Positions 9,939 to 19,237 are shown, numbered from the stretch's first letter. The stretch is 40,088 bases of DNA from CBDUBH01 sp965365345 (GCA_965365345.1 CBDUBH010000022.1:1-40088); one strand, 5' to 3'. Program-made: numbers and translations. The notes: generated by a model not told the origin, from the sequence alone.

Positions 9939-10556
9939 CTATTGTTGAATTATTACCCGGTTTTTTTCAAAACTGATTTTATTTTCCGAAAACTTTTTTA
10001 TAACGAACGGTAAAATTTCATGTTCAATTTTTAAAATTTTTTCTGCAATTTCTTCGGGAGAATTAACTTCGGAAATATCAACGCATTTTTGATAAATTAT
10101 CTTTCCGTTATCGTAAACTTTATCAACAAAATGAATTGTTGCTCCCGAAACTTTTGCCGATGTTTCAAAAACCGCTTTGTGAACATTCATTCCGTACATT
10201 CCTTTTCCTCCGAATGAAGGAAGAAGCGCCGGATGAATATTTATTATTCTATTTTCAAATTTTTCTATCAATTGATCAGGAATTTTTTTTAAAAATCCTG
10301 CAAGAACAATTAATTCAATTTTTGATTCCGTAAAATTTTTTATTAATTCAGTATAATCAATAAAATTTTCTTTTATAATTTCCGAAACAGAAAAAACTTT
10401 AATTCCATTTTCTTTGGCAATTTCTATTGCGCCGCAGTTCAATTTATCGGAAATCAAATATTTTATTTCCGCATTTAATCCGCGCGAATTAATTTCGTTT
10501 AATACTGCCTGAAAATTTGATCCGCGTCCTGAAACAAAAACTGCGATTTTTAACAT
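9939..10556 (-). CDS. purN: Phosphoribosylglycinamide formyltransferase
   Basis: PurN transfers a formyl group from 10-formyl-THF to GAR in purine synthesis. The 205-residue protein has the N-terminal VSGRGSNFQA substrate loop and the catalytic triad expected for the family: Asn106 and His108 in NIHPALLPSF, and Asp145 in HFVDKVYDNG. The KVYDNG form replaces the more usual EGYDTG, a mild variation. It is the first gene of the run leading into purH and mreB; the 116-base gap before it is the likely promoter region. Confidence 0.95.
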   Translation of the reverse strand: MLKIAVFVSGRGSNFQAVLNEINSRGLNAEIKYLISDKLNCGAIEIAKENGIKVFSVSEIIKENFIDYTELIKNFTESKIELIVLAGFLKKIPDQLIEKFENRIINIHPALLPSFGGKGMYGMNVHKAVFETSAKVSGATIHFVDKVYDNGKIIYQKCVDISEVNSPEEIAEKILKIEHEILPFVIKKFSENKISFEKNRVIIQQ

Positions 10557-10672
10557 TTTACAATTTGAAAAGTTATATATTTACTTAAAAATAATCAATG
10601 TAACAATTTTGCTTTAAGAAGAATAATTTAAAATTCTGATTTTTAGATTATTTTTTTAAATTACTGTTTTTA

Positions 10673-12169
10673 TTAAACATTTGGAGATCTGTCTTTTAAA
10701 CCTTCAACAAATCCTTTTAATTTAACTTCAAAATCGAAATCGTTAAATTTCTCAATCTCTTTTAAATAGGATTTAGTTTTAATTTTTAATCCCATTTTTT
10801 CCGCTGCTCTTGCAGCATTTAAATATGAGAATGGGATAAGCCATTTTTCTTCGCCTGCTTTTGAATTAATCACTGCTTCAGCAGTTTTTAAAGATTTTTC
10901 AAATTCATTATTTTCAAAATAAGCTTCGCTTAAATAATAGTTTGCCAAAAGTTTTTCATCACCTGAAAGTTCTTTAGAAAGAATTTCCAGATTTTTAATC
11001 GCCTTTTCTGAATTTCCGGTTTCAACTAAATTAACGGATTTGATCAGTTCAATTTCTTTTGCTGAAAATCCGTTTTTCAAATAATGAATACTTTTTCTTT
11101 TTGCGTAAATATCATCGGCAATATCAAGATTTCCATTTCCGGCAAGATTCAAATTTTCAATGACTTCGCTTTCTTTTCCCAAAGCTTTATTTGAAATTGC
11201 TTTACGCAAAAATGCAATTCCACTATAATCGATATCTGTCGAATTCATCAAGAATGAATTATACGATTGTATTGCCTGTGCAAATTTATTTTGCCTGAAA
11301 CTAATATCGCCAAGTAAAAAATGGGAAAATGCTTTTATCTGTTTTAATTTAGAATTTTCATCATCAGCAATTTTCCATAGAACATTTTCAGCTTCATTCA
11401 ATCTCTTTGATTTTAAAAGAATTACGCCGTAAGAATAATTAAATAATTCGTTTTCAGGAAATTTTTCAGCCAAAGGTTTTATGTAATTCAGCGCTTTTTC
11501 GTAATCAATAATTGCATCGGAATAAACTTGCGAAAGATAATAAGCAGCTTCAATTTTAGTTTTCTTTCCATTTTTTAATGCAATTTTTAAATTTTTAATT
11601 CCTTCATCGCGGTTTCCCGAAATTCCCGCAATGTTCAAGGCCCACTTGAAAAATCCAGGTGTAAAACTTAATGAATAATCAAAAAGTCCCAAACCGAGAT
11701 TCGCATCAAAATTTTCAGGCTGAGATTTTTTCAGATCATTTAAATAAGAGCGCGCTTTTTTAACTGCCCAAACAGCTTTAAGACTTTCACCGGCTTTTAA
11801 ATAAGCAATTGAACGCAATCCGTAATTTGAACCCAGTATAAAAAAAGCAACAGAATTTTTATCATCATCTTTTAAAATTGCTTCGGATTTTTCAATTGCA
11901 ATTTCAGAAAGTGAAAAGAATTTTTCGAAATCTTTTTCATTTTTATCGCTTGCAAATTTCCAAAGCAAAATGCTTGATTTATAATGATAACTTTGCGGAT
12001 CGTTTGGAAATTTTCTTATCAATTCATCGAAAATATCATTTGCACTTTCAAATTGGAAATTATAAGAAAGTTCAACTCCGCGCGAAATTTTATCTTCTAT
12101 TTCATTTGCAAAAATTTGATTTAAAAGAACAAATAATAAAATGAAACTAATTTTGAATTTATTGAACAT
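10673..12169 (-). CDS. Exported tetratricopeptide-repeat protein
   Basis: This 498-residue protein begins with a hydrophobic segment followed by FANE, which looks like a cleavable signal peptide, so it is probably periplasmic or attached to the envelope. The remainder is helical with TPR-like repeats, for example around 'AEKFPENELFNYSYGVILL' and 'KALNYIKPLAEKFPENE', spread through most of the sequence. TPR proteins act as protein-interaction scaffolds; no specific partner can be named. It starts 11 bases inside the 3' end of pyrG, so the two are probably translated together. A lipoprotein signal was considered, but there is no Cys in the lipobox position. Confidence 0.75.
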   Translation of the reverse strand: MFNKFKISFILLFVLLNQIFANEIEDKISRGVELSYNFQFESANDIFDELIRKFPNDPQSYHYKSSILLWKFASDKNEKDFEKFFSLSEIAIEKSEAILKDDDKNSVAFFILGSNYGLRSIAYLKAGESLKAVWAVKKARSYLNDLKKSQPENFDANLGLGLFDYSLSFTPGFFKWALNIAGISGNRDEGIKNLKIALKNGKKTKIEAAYYLSQVYSDAIIDYEKALNYIKPLAEKFPENELFNYSYGVILLKSKRLNEAENVLWKIADDENSKLKQIKAFSHFLLGDISFRQNKFAQAIQSYNSFLMNSTDIDYSGIAFLRKAISNKALGKESEVIENLNLAGNGNLDIADDIYAKRKSIHYLKNGFSAKEIELIKSVNLVETGNSEKAIKNLEILSKELSGDEKLLANYYLSEAYFENNEFEKSLKTAEAVINSKAGEEKWLIPFSYLNAARAAEKMGLKIKTKSYLKEIEKFNDFDFEVKLKGFVEGLKDRSPNV

Positions 12170-13805
12170 TCTGATTAACCGGATTTTCTTTCTCTTTAAA
12201 ATAATTATATGAAGCTTTTACAAATTCACGGAATAAAGGATGCGCTTTTGTTGCGCGTGATTTTAATTCCGGATGAAATTGAACCCCAACAAACCAAGGA
12301 TGATTCGAAAGTTCGATCATTTCAACTAATTTTTCATCCGGGGAAAGTCCGCTTAATATCAATCCGCATGAACTTAATTGTTCTTTGAATTTATTATTAA
12401 ATTCATAACGGTGACGGTGGCGTTCTGAAATTTCTTTAGATTTATATGCTTCGAAAGCTTTTGTGCCCGTTTTAATTTTACATGGATATGCGCCAAGACG
12501 CATTGTGCCGCCTAAGTTTTTAACTTTCTTTTGTTCATCCATTAAATCAATCACTGAATATTGATTTTTTATAAACTCAGCACTGTTTGCATTTTTAATT
12601 CCGCAAACATTTCGAGCAAATTCAATTACGGCGCACTGCATTCCCAAACAAATTCCAAAAAAGGGAATATTATTTTCGCGTGCGTATTGTATTGCATTTA
12701 TTTTTCCTTCTATTCCGCGCTCGCCGAATCCGCCGGGAATTAACAGTCCAGATATATTTTTGAAATATTCATCCGCATTATCTTTAGCAATTTCTTCTGA
12801 ATTTACAAATTTAAGATTTACTTTAACATTATTTTCAGCGCCGGCATGAACAAAAGCCTCGCCTATACTTTTGTATGAATCTTTGTAATCGGCATATTTT
12901 CCGCAAATGGCAATATCAATTTCTGCTTGCGGATTTTTAATTTTATCAACAAATATTTCCCAATCCTGAAGTTTTGCTTTTATGTCCGGGAGTTTAAGTT
13001 TTTTAAGAACAATTTGATCAAATTTTTGTTTGTGAAGTACAAGCGGAACTTCGTAAATTGTTGAGCTATCGTAAGCAGACATTACCGCTTTTGCATCAAC
13101 ATTTGTAAACAGAGCAATTTTTTCTCTGAATTCTTTATCCAGTTTTTTTTCTGAACGGCAAACTAAAATGTTTGGCTGAATTCCAAGTTCCAAAAGATTT
13201 TTTACCGAATGTTGAGTCGGTTTTGTTTTAACTTCTCCTGCAGCCGGAATGTAAGGAACCAAAGTTACATGAATTGCTATCGCATTTTTTCTTCCGACTT
13301 CTAACATTAATTGACGAATAGCTTCGATAAAAGGAAGAGATTCAATATCACCTACTGTTCCGCCGATTTCAGTAATTACAATATCATACTCGCCTGTTTC
13401 GCCAAGCGCTCTCATTCTGTTTTTAATTTCATCGGTTATGTGAGGAATTACCTGAACTGTTGCGCCTAGGTAATCGCCTCTTCTTTCTTTTGTAATAACT
13501 TCAAAGTAAACCTGTCCGGTTGTTGTGTTATTACATTTTTGCATGCTTACGTCAAGAAATCTTTCGTAGTGTCCGAGATCCAGATCAGTTTCCGCGCCGT
13601 CATCGGTCACATAAACTTCGCCGTGCTGAAACGGACTCATAGTTCCGGGATCAACATTAATATAAGGATCAAATTTTTGGATGGTTACGCTGAAACCTCT
13701 TTGTTTTAGAAGAAGTCCCAATGCTGATGCGGTTATTCCTTTTCCGAGCGAAGAAACAACTCCGCCTGTTACAAATATATACTTTACCTTCTTTTTACTG
13801 GCCAT
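12159..13805 (-). CDS. pyrG: CTP synthase (glutamine-hydrolysing)
   Basis: PyrG converts UTP to CTP using ATP and glutamine. The 548-residue protein has the N-terminal synthetase domain with the P-loop-like GGVVSSLGKGITAS, and a C-terminal class I glutamine amidotransferase domain with the nucleophile Cys in GICLGMQ and the His/Glu pair in QFHPELKSR. Length and motifs are complete. It lies 106 bases upstream of the hpn genes' end and overlaps the TPR gene by 11 bases. Together with pyrF and dcd it makes the left part of the window rich in pyrimidine functions. Confidence 0.98.
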   Translation of the reverse strand: MASKKKVKYIFVTGGVVSSLGKGITASALGLLLKQRGFSVTIQKFDPYINVDPGTMSPFQHGEVYVTDDGAETDLDLGHYERFLDVSMQKCNNTTTGQVYFEVITKERRGDYLGATVQVIPHITDEIKNRMRALGETGEYDIVITEIGGTVGDIESLPFIEAIRQLMLEVGRKNAIAIHVTLVPYIPAAGEVKTKPTQHSVKNLLELGIQPNILVCRSEKKLDKEFREKIALFTNVDAKAVMSAYDSSTIYEVPLVLHKQKFDQIVLKKLKLPDIKAKLQDWEIFVDKIKNPQAEIDIAICGKYADYKDSYKSIGEAFVHAGAENNVKVNLKFVNSEEIAKDNADEYFKNISGLLIPGGFGERGIEGKINAIQYARENNIPFFGICLGMQCAVIEFARNVCGIKNANSAEFIKNQYSVIDLMDEQKKVKNLGGTMRLGAYPCKIKTGTKAFEAYKSKEISERHRHRYEFNNKFKEQLSSCGLILSGLSPDEKLVEMIELSNHPWFVGVQFHPELKSRATKAHPLFREFVKASYNYFKEKENPVNQNVQ

Positions 13806-13810
13806 AATTC

Positions 13811-13886
13811 CTTAAGTTTTCTGTAATTGAAAATTTAAGATTTAAAATTACTAAAAAATTTGCAATGTTCTAATGAAAAACTTAAG
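13811..13886. repeat. Inverted repeat upstream of pyrG
   Basis: CTTAAGTTTT at 13811-13820 is matched by its reverse complement AAAACTTAAG at 13877-13886, giving 10-base arms separated by 56 bases in the pyrG leader/promoter region. CTTAAG is itself palindromic, so the two ends also share a direct 6-mer. A regulatory role is speculative, and the AT-rich background makes chance possible. Confidence 0.25.
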
Positions 13887-13911
13887 AAGAGTAAAATTTT
13901 TATCTAAAGTT

Positions 13912-15195
13912 TTAAACTTTTTTTGAAATAATTTCATATGTCGCAATCTTTCCGCTTAAAATTGCTCCTTCAATGGTTGCCGGAAGTCCCGTATCAATCC
14001 AATCGCCAGCTAAAATTAGATTTTCCAAATCGGTTTTATAATCCGGACGATTTTCCAATTTTGAATTTGGAATAAAAGTCGCACGCTTTTCTTTGATGAT
14101 TTTGAAATGATTAACTGAACTTTCTTCAAATAACGGAAAATATTTTTTGATTTCGGTAAGAATAATTTTTTGAATTTCGTCATTCGATTTTTCAATCAAA
14201 TTTTTTGCGTTTGAAATTACAATTGAAATATATTTTTGATGATTAAAAATCCATTGAACCGGTGAATCAATAATTCCGGTAAAATCATTTTCAAAAATAT
14301 TTTTACTTAACCAAATATGAGCAGAAAGAATCGGAGAATATTTTATTTCTTTTAAAGGAAGATTTTTTTCATCAATAATTTTTTCCAAAGCGAATTTTGG
14401 TACTGCTGAAATTACAAAATCAAAATCAGAAATTTCTTTTCTATCAACAAAAATTGAAGAGACTCTTTTTTCATTTACGCAAATCTTATCAACGCTTTTT
14501 GAGAGATAAATTTTGCAATTCTTTTCTTTTAAAAATTTTTCAGTTGGCTCTGAAAATACCTTGCTCAATCCAAATTTCGGAAGAATAATTTTTGTGGAAT
14601 TATTTCCGGTAAGAAAAATTGTTTTCAAAACAGAAGCGAAAATATCTGCGGATGCTTCCTCTAATGAACAATTCAAAGTTCCTATTGCTAAAATTTCCCA
14701 AAGAGATTTAATAGTATTTTCAGATTGACCATTTTTTTTGAGCCAATCCAAAACCGATAAATTTTTTAATGAATAAGTATTCAAAAATAAAATTGAAGAA
14801 AAGAATTTTAATACTGATATTTTTTCTTTAAAAGAAAGCGCTTGAAAATTCAGAATTGCGAAAAGTAAATTTAGAGGATATGGAAATGAATTTGTTTTAA
14901 GCCTAACTTTTCCCTTTTGCGGATGGAAAAAGTTGACTTCAAGATTTTTTTGAATTGAAATTTTATCAAGTGAATTTGTGATCTTCAAAAATTCCAAAGT
15001 AGAATTGTAACAGCCCATCATGATATGTTGACCGTTATCAACTTCATCGCCAGTAATTTTATCAATGAAGGAATAAGTTCTTCCGCCGAGTTTCGGTGAT
15101 GCTTCGAAAAGTTCTACTTGAAATTTATTTTTTGCGAGATGAACGGCTACTGAAAGTCCCGCCAAACCGCCGCCGATTACAACAACTTTTTTCAT
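13912..15195 (-). CDS. hpnE: Hydroxysqualene dehydroxylase HpnE
   Basis: HpnE is the FAD-dependent enzyme that reduces hydroxysqualene to squalene in the bacterial three-enzyme route. The 427-residue protein starts with the dinucleotide-binding fold KKVVVIGGGLAGLSVAVHLA and continues with ELFEASPKLGGRTYSF. It ends with the flavoprotein motif LAGDWIDTGLPATIEGAILS, typical of the squalene-associated desaturase-like group. I use the ATG at 15195 rather than the upstream one at 15222: it directly overlaps the hpnD stop (TGATG). CrtI-type phytoene desaturases are related, but the hpnC-hpnD neighbours favour HpnE. Confidence 0.9.
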   Translation of the reverse strand: MKKVVVIGGGLAGLSVAVHLAKNKFQVELFEASPKLGGRTYSFIDKITGDEVDNGQHIMMGCYNSTLEFLKITNSLDKISIQKNLEVNFFHPQKGKVRLKTNSFPYPLNLLFAILNFQALSFKEKISVLKFFSSILFLNTYSLKNLSVLDWLKKNGQSENTIKSLWEILAIGTLNCSLEEASADIFASVLKTIFLTGNNSTKIILPKFGLSKVFSEPTEKFLKEKNCKIYLSKSVDKICVNEKRVSSIFVDRKEISDFDFVISAVPKFALEKIIDEKNLPLKEIKYSPILSAHIWLSKNIFENDFTGIIDSPVQWIFNHQKYISIVISNAKNLIEKSNDEIQKIILTEIKKYFPLFEESSVNHFKIIKEKRATFIPNSKLENRPDYKTDLENLILAGDWIDTGLPATIEGAILSGKIATYEIISKKV

Positions 15196-16037
15196 CAATA
15201 AACTAAACTGTACTTTGCCCAAACTCCAACGGCAATTCCGACTTTATCAATTTTTGAAACTTTAATTTTTTCTTTGAACACATCGTAATTTTTTTCTTCA
15301 ATTTTTTGAAGAAGTTTGTAATAGATGTGCTGCATTGCGCGCGCGGCAAACATTGATGGTTTATCTTCAAGATCCAGATTTTCGTTGGCTTTACGGAAAT
15401 AATTTTTCGCGCGATCAGATTCAAATTTCATCAGCGAAACAAAATTTTCGTTATACGAATTATTCATCAGATCATTTTCAGAGTAATTAAATTTTGCAAG
15501 ATCACTTTGCGGAATGTAAATCCTGCCGTTTTCTGCATCAACTTTTACATCACGTAAAATATTTGTAAGCTGCAAAGCCATTCCTAAGTTTACGGCAAAT
15601 TCTTTTGCGGATTTATTTTTATATCCGAAAATTTCAATACACATCAATCCAACAGTTGAGGCAACTCTGTAACAATAAAGTTGAAGATCATCAAAATTTA
15701 AATAGCGTTTTTGCTGAAGATCCATTTCCATTCCTTTAATAAGTTCAAAGAATGGTTCTATCGGAATATTAAATTGCTTAATTACTTTTATGAGTTTGTT
15801 GAAAAGTGCGTAATCAGAATTTCCGTAAATTGATTTTTCAAGTTCAACGCGCCACTTATGAAGATTTTCATATTTGATTTCTTCAGGCAAATTTGAATCG
15901 TCAACAAGATCATCTGTCTGTCTGCAAAATGCGTAAACAGTATTCATAGCATCGCGCTTTTGTTCAGGCAAAAGATTAAACGCGTAATAAAAACTGCTTT
16001 TACTTTTTTTTGCTATTTCGTGTGCTTCATCTTTCAT
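15195..16037 (-). CDS. hpnD: Presqualene diphosphate synthase HpnD
   Basis: HpnD condenses two farnesyl diphosphates to presqualene diphosphate. The 280-residue sequence has both aspartate-rich motifs of the trans-isoprenyl synthase family: DDLVDD at 42-47 and RDVKVD at 162-167, followed by the diagnostic GRIYIP. It has the size and motif pattern of phytoene/squalene synthases. The start overlaps the hpnC stop (ATGA) and its end overlaps the hpnE start, so the three are translationally coupled. Phytoene synthase is the alternative reading; the paired HpnC and HpnE make squalene more likely. Confidence 0.92.
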   Translation of the reverse strand: MKDEAHEIAKKSKSSFYYAFNLLPEQKRDAMNTVYAFCRQTDDLVDDSNLPEEIKYENLHKWRVELEKSIYGNSDYALFNKLIKVIKQFNIPIEPFFELIKGMEMDLQQKRYLNFDDLQLYCYRVASTVGLMCIEIFGYKNKSAKEFAVNLGMALQLTNILRDVKVDAENGRIYIPQSDLAKFNYSENDLMNNSYNENFVSLMKFESDRAKNYFRKANENLDLEDKPSMFAARAMQHIYYKLLQKIEEKNYDVFKEKIKVSKIDKVGIAVGVWAKYSLVY

Positions 16038-16888
16038 GGTTTTGCCTTTGTTAATGATCTTATTAACAAGTTGACGTAATTAAATTTGCTTAATTTAGGT
16101 CTGATCTTCAGAACATCATAATTTATTCTTTCGATCTTATTCAAAATTTCTTCACCGCCTGAAACAGTCCAAATAATTTCGTATTTCAAAAGCGATGGCA
16201 AATACCGGATCAAATTTTTTCCTTCATTAAAAAGATTTCGCGTAAGTTGAATTTCGAATTTTATAAGTGACCTGAAATTTTCGCTGTTATTTTTCAGTTC
16301 AAAATCTTTTTCCGAAATGCCATATTTTTTTTGATGCTCTAATGGAATATAAATTCTTTCTTTAATATAATCAATGGAAACATCCTGCCAAAAGTTAGTT
16401 AATTGCAGCGCAGTGCAAATTGAATCGGAATATTCATTTAGTTTTTCATCGCGGATATCATACAATTCCAAGATCAATCTTCCAACAGGATTTGCAGAAT
16501 GTTTGCAGTAATCTAGCAGTTCATCAAAATTTTCATAATGCTTTTTTATTACATCCTGCTTGAATGCTTTTAAAAGATTTAAGAAATGAATTGCAGATAA
16601 TCTTTTTTCAGCAATGGTATTTTGCAGCGCTTTCCAGAATAAATTTTTTGGATTTCCATTTAGAGAATTTTGAAAATCATTTTCGAATTCATTTAAAAGA
16701 TCTAATCTTTCTTCAGCGGTTAAATTTCCTTCATCTGCAAAATCATCTGCAGTTCTTGCAAATTTATAAATTACGGCAACATGTTTGCGCAGATTTTTCG
16801 GAACGAGAAAAGACGCAACGGGAAAATTTTCGTAATGCGAATTTGCAAGTTCAAGCGAATTTTTATAAGCCGCGTTTAAATCATTCAT
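16034..16888 (-). CDS. hpnC: Hydroxysqualene synthase HpnC
   Basis: HpnC turns presqualene diphosphate into hydroxysqualene. It is a paralogue of HpnD with motifs TADDFADE (47-54) and QDVSIDYIKERIYIP. The N-terminus SHYENFPVASFLVPKNLRKH is typical of the HpnC branch, which separates it from HpnD. I start at the ATG at 16888 (284 residues); a TTG one codon upstream is also possible. It is first in the hpnC-hpnD-hpnE run. No squalene-hopene cyclase lies in the window, so whether the product becomes hopanoids, carotenoid-like compounds or free squalene is not shown here. Confidence 0.92.
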   Translation of the reverse strand: MNDLNAAYKNSLELANSHYENFPVASFLVPKNLRKHVAVIYKFARTADDFADEGNLTAEERLDLLNEFENDFQNSLNGNPKNLFWKALQNTIAEKRLSAIHFLNLLKAFKQDVIKKHYENFDELLDYCKHSANPVGRLILELYDIRDEKLNEYSDSICTALQLTNFWQDVSIDYIKERIYIPLEHQKKYGISEKDFELKNNSENFRSLIKFEIQLTRNLFNEGKNLIRYLPSLLKYEIIWTVSGGEEILNKIERINYDVLKIRPKLSKFNYVNLLIRSLTKAKP

Positions 16889-16973
16889 CAAATTAAAATT
16901 TAAATTTTCGTTCCATAATATATTGATATATATTTTGATTTGAAAAAATTTTTGATCATGTAATTTCAGATTG

Positions 16974-17726
16974 ATGGATTTTATAAAATATATAATTTTA
17001 TTTGCAGCAGGATTTTCTGCGGGGTTTATTGATTCGATCGCAGGCGGAGGCGGACTTATAACTTTGCCTGTTCTATTGGGAATCGGACTTCCTCCGCATC
17101 AGGCATTGGGAACAAACAAATTTCAATCGAGCTTCGGAAGTTTTACTTCTTCTTATTATTATATAAAAAAAGGAGTTGTTGATTTTAAAGATGCCCGTTT
17201 GGGAATTGTATTTACCTTTATCGGCGCAGCGATTGGAGTTTTTACTGTGCAGCAAGTTAAACCCGGCGCGCTTAATTATATAATTCCAATTATGCTTACC
17301 GGAATTATCATCTACACTTTTTTAACTCCGAAATTAGGCGAACTTGACAAAAAATCAAAATTGAAAAAAATGCCTTTCTATTTCATTTTTGGTTTGGCAC
17401 TTGGATTTTATGATGGTTTTTTTGGTCCGGGAACAGGTTCATTTTGGGCAATCGCTTTTGTTACAATGCTTGGATTTAATTTGACAAAGGCAACCGGTTA
17501 CACAAAAGTAATGAATTTTACGAGTAATATTGTTTCGTTTGCGCTTTTTACTTTGGGCGGATTTGTAGTTTTTGAAGCCGGGATTTTAATGGCGTTCGGA
17601 CAAATTTTAGGAGCAAAAACCGGATCGAGTTTGGTAATAAAAAACGGATCCAAATTTATCAGACCCGTTTTTATTACAATAGTAATTTTAACAACTTTAA
17701 AAATTATTTACGATAGAATCCTTTGA
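16974..17726 (+). CDS. TSUP (TauE/SafE) family membrane permease
   Basis: This 250-residue integral membrane protein belongs to the TSUP family, whose members export or import sulfite, sulfoacetate or other small sulfur or organic anions. It has about eight helices and the family's repeated signatures: AGFIDSIAGGGGLITLPVLL with ALGTNKFQ in the first half, and GFYDGFFGPGTGSF with ATGYTKVMNF in the second, the internal duplication of TSUP proteins. The ATG at 16974 is preferred over the TTG immediately before it. It is divergent from hpnC with 85 bases between them, and convergent with the heptaheme cytochrome with a 2-base gap. Substrate cannot be told. Confidence 0.9.
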   Translation: MDFIKYIILFAAGFSAGFIDSIAGGGGLITLPVLLGIGLPPHQALGTNKFQSSFGSFTSSYYYIKKGVVDFKDARLGIVFTFIGAAIGVFTVQQVKPGALNYIIPIMLTGIIIYTFLTPKLGELDKKSKLKKMPFYFIFGLALGFYDGFFGPGTGSFWAIAFVTMLGFNLTKATGYTKVMNFTSNIVSFALFTLGGFVVFEAGILMAFGQILGAKTGSSLVIKNGSKFIRPVFITIVILTTLKIIYDRIL

Positions 17727-17728
17727 TT

Positions 17729-19237
17729 TTACGGAGCCAAACCTGTATGGCAGCTTGTACATAATTCTTCCTGCCATGCATCGCCGATATCCTCCGGATG
17801 AACAAATTCAAGAGTGCTGTCAATTGAAACCGATTGGAAATTTTCTTTTGTTCCCTGCCCGACTATTGAATGACAAAGATTGCAATCTTTTTTTATTACT
17901 TCACCGGTTGTTGCTTTGAATTTATCGTTGTGGCAGCGGAAGCATCCATCAAATTCCAAATGCCCGATATTATTCGGATAAACATTCCATCTAACGCGCA
18001 TTTCAGGAAAAATATTTTTCTTGAATTCATTTTGAAATCCTGTTATCGCTTTTTGAACCATTGCGTTTTGTGATTCAAAAATATCTGAATGATTTTCGCG
18101 GTAATAATTTTCAATTTCCGTTCTGATGAATTGCATTGCCGAATCTTCTGTTGTAAATTCATTTTCTGCAATTTGCATTGTTAAAGATTTTATACCCGGC
18201 AGATTTTTTGGAATTGTTCCCGCTGTCATTGCGCTGTTAACAAAAAATGCGGGCGGCTTGTAATTATGCGATGGTCTATTGTGGCAATCAATACATTCCA
18301 TTGTTCTGGAAATTAATTCTTTTCCTTCAAATTCAGAAGGATCATCTTCTTCATTAGTATATAAAATTTCTTTTCCTGAACGCAGGTCTTTGTATTTAAC
18401 CCAAGCCATTCTTTGTCTTTGTGAATCGGCAGCAGCATAAGTAATTAACACATTCGGATTTATGTGCCAGTGAATTCCTTCCTGCAATCCCAAAGCGCTG
18501 TGTGATGAACCGATTTTCATAACAAGATTAATATCCCATTCAGTATTTTGTTCATCGGAAAGAAAATGTTTTTCATTTCTGATTTGATGAGCATAAAATT
18601 TTTGCGGCCAGTGGCATCTTTCGCAAGTTTCGCGTGAAGGACGCAAATTTTCAATCGGTGTTGGAATTGGTCGCGGCACTGTTCCTAAAGTTACAGCGTA
18701 AACCTGATACATCCCTGATAGTTTTGATTTTACATACCAGTCAGCACCGGAACCAACGTGACATTCAACGCAGGCAACTCTTGCATGGGGTGAATTCTGA
18801 TAAGCAACGTATTCAGGCTTCATTACTGAGTGACAGGTTTTTCCGCAAAACTCGACTGATTCCGTATAGTGAAATGCTTCATAACTTCCCACTGCCGAAG
18901 CAAAAAGCAAAATCGTCGTTCCTATAATAAAAATTATAAAAGCATTTCTGTGAGTTTTATTGTTCAGATCAACTCTCGGCCACTCTGATTTATCAATAAT
19001 TCCGGCTTTCTTTTCACGCTTATATTTTAGGTACATTCCAATCGGAATAAGAATTAATCCAATCAGTAAAAATCCGGGCAAAATAATATAAACGATCAAA
19101 CCTAAATATGATGAACCATGTTCAATGAAAGTTGAAATAAAGAACAGAAATATGATCATGAAAAGAGCAATTATTGCAATTGTGGTTCCGACCAGAGAAA
19201 GCCAGTTATAATAAGTGTTCGGTAACTTTAACTTCAT
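17729..19237 (-). CDS. NapC/NirT-type heptaheme inner-membrane cytochrome c (ImcH-like)
   Basis: This 502-residue protein has three hydrophobic segments near its N-terminus (about 13-35, 44-70, 98-117) followed by a periplasmic multiheme domain. Seven heme sites are visible. The first is CGKTCH at 131-136, a CX3CH spacing, followed by SVM as in the first heme of NapC/NrfH. The others are CXXCH at 156, 205, 315, 432, 452 and 493. Membrane anchoring plus NapC-like first hemes indicate a quinol oxidase that hands electrons to periplasmic partners. Size and heme number recall ImcH of Geobacter, which serves extracellular electron transfer; that match is inference. It is a single gene with its own upstream region. 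Confidence 0.85.
   Translation of the reverse strand: MKLKLPNTYYNWLSLVGTTIAIIALFMIIFLFFISTFIEHGSSYLGLIVYIILPGFLLIGLILIPIGMYLKYKREKKAGIIDKSEWPRVDLNNKTHRNAFIIFIIGTTILLFASAVGSYEAFHYTESVEFCGKTCHSVMKPEYVAYQNSPHARVACVECHVGSGADWYVKSKLSGMYQVYAVTLGTVPRPIPTPIENLRPSRETCERCHWPQKFYAHQIRNEKHFLSDEQNTEWDINLVMKIGSSHSALGLQEGIHWHINPNVLITYAAADSQRQRMAWVKYKDLRSGKEILYTNEEDDPSEFEGKELISRTMECIDCHNRPSHNYKPPAFFVNSAMTAGTIPKNLPGIKSLTMQIAENEFTTEDSAMQFIRTEIENYYRENHSDIFESQNAMVQKAITGFQNEFKKNIFPEMRVRWNVYPNNIGHLEFDGCFRCHNDKFKATTGEVIKKDCNLCHSIVGQGTKENFQSVSIDSTLEFVHPEDIGDAWQEELCTSCHTGLAP

Noticed and set aside
13912..15195. hpnE as a carotenoid phytoene desaturase (CrtI)
   Set aside because: The coupled hpnC and hpnD genes and the shorter length favour HpnE; CrtI proteins are usually about 490-510 residues.
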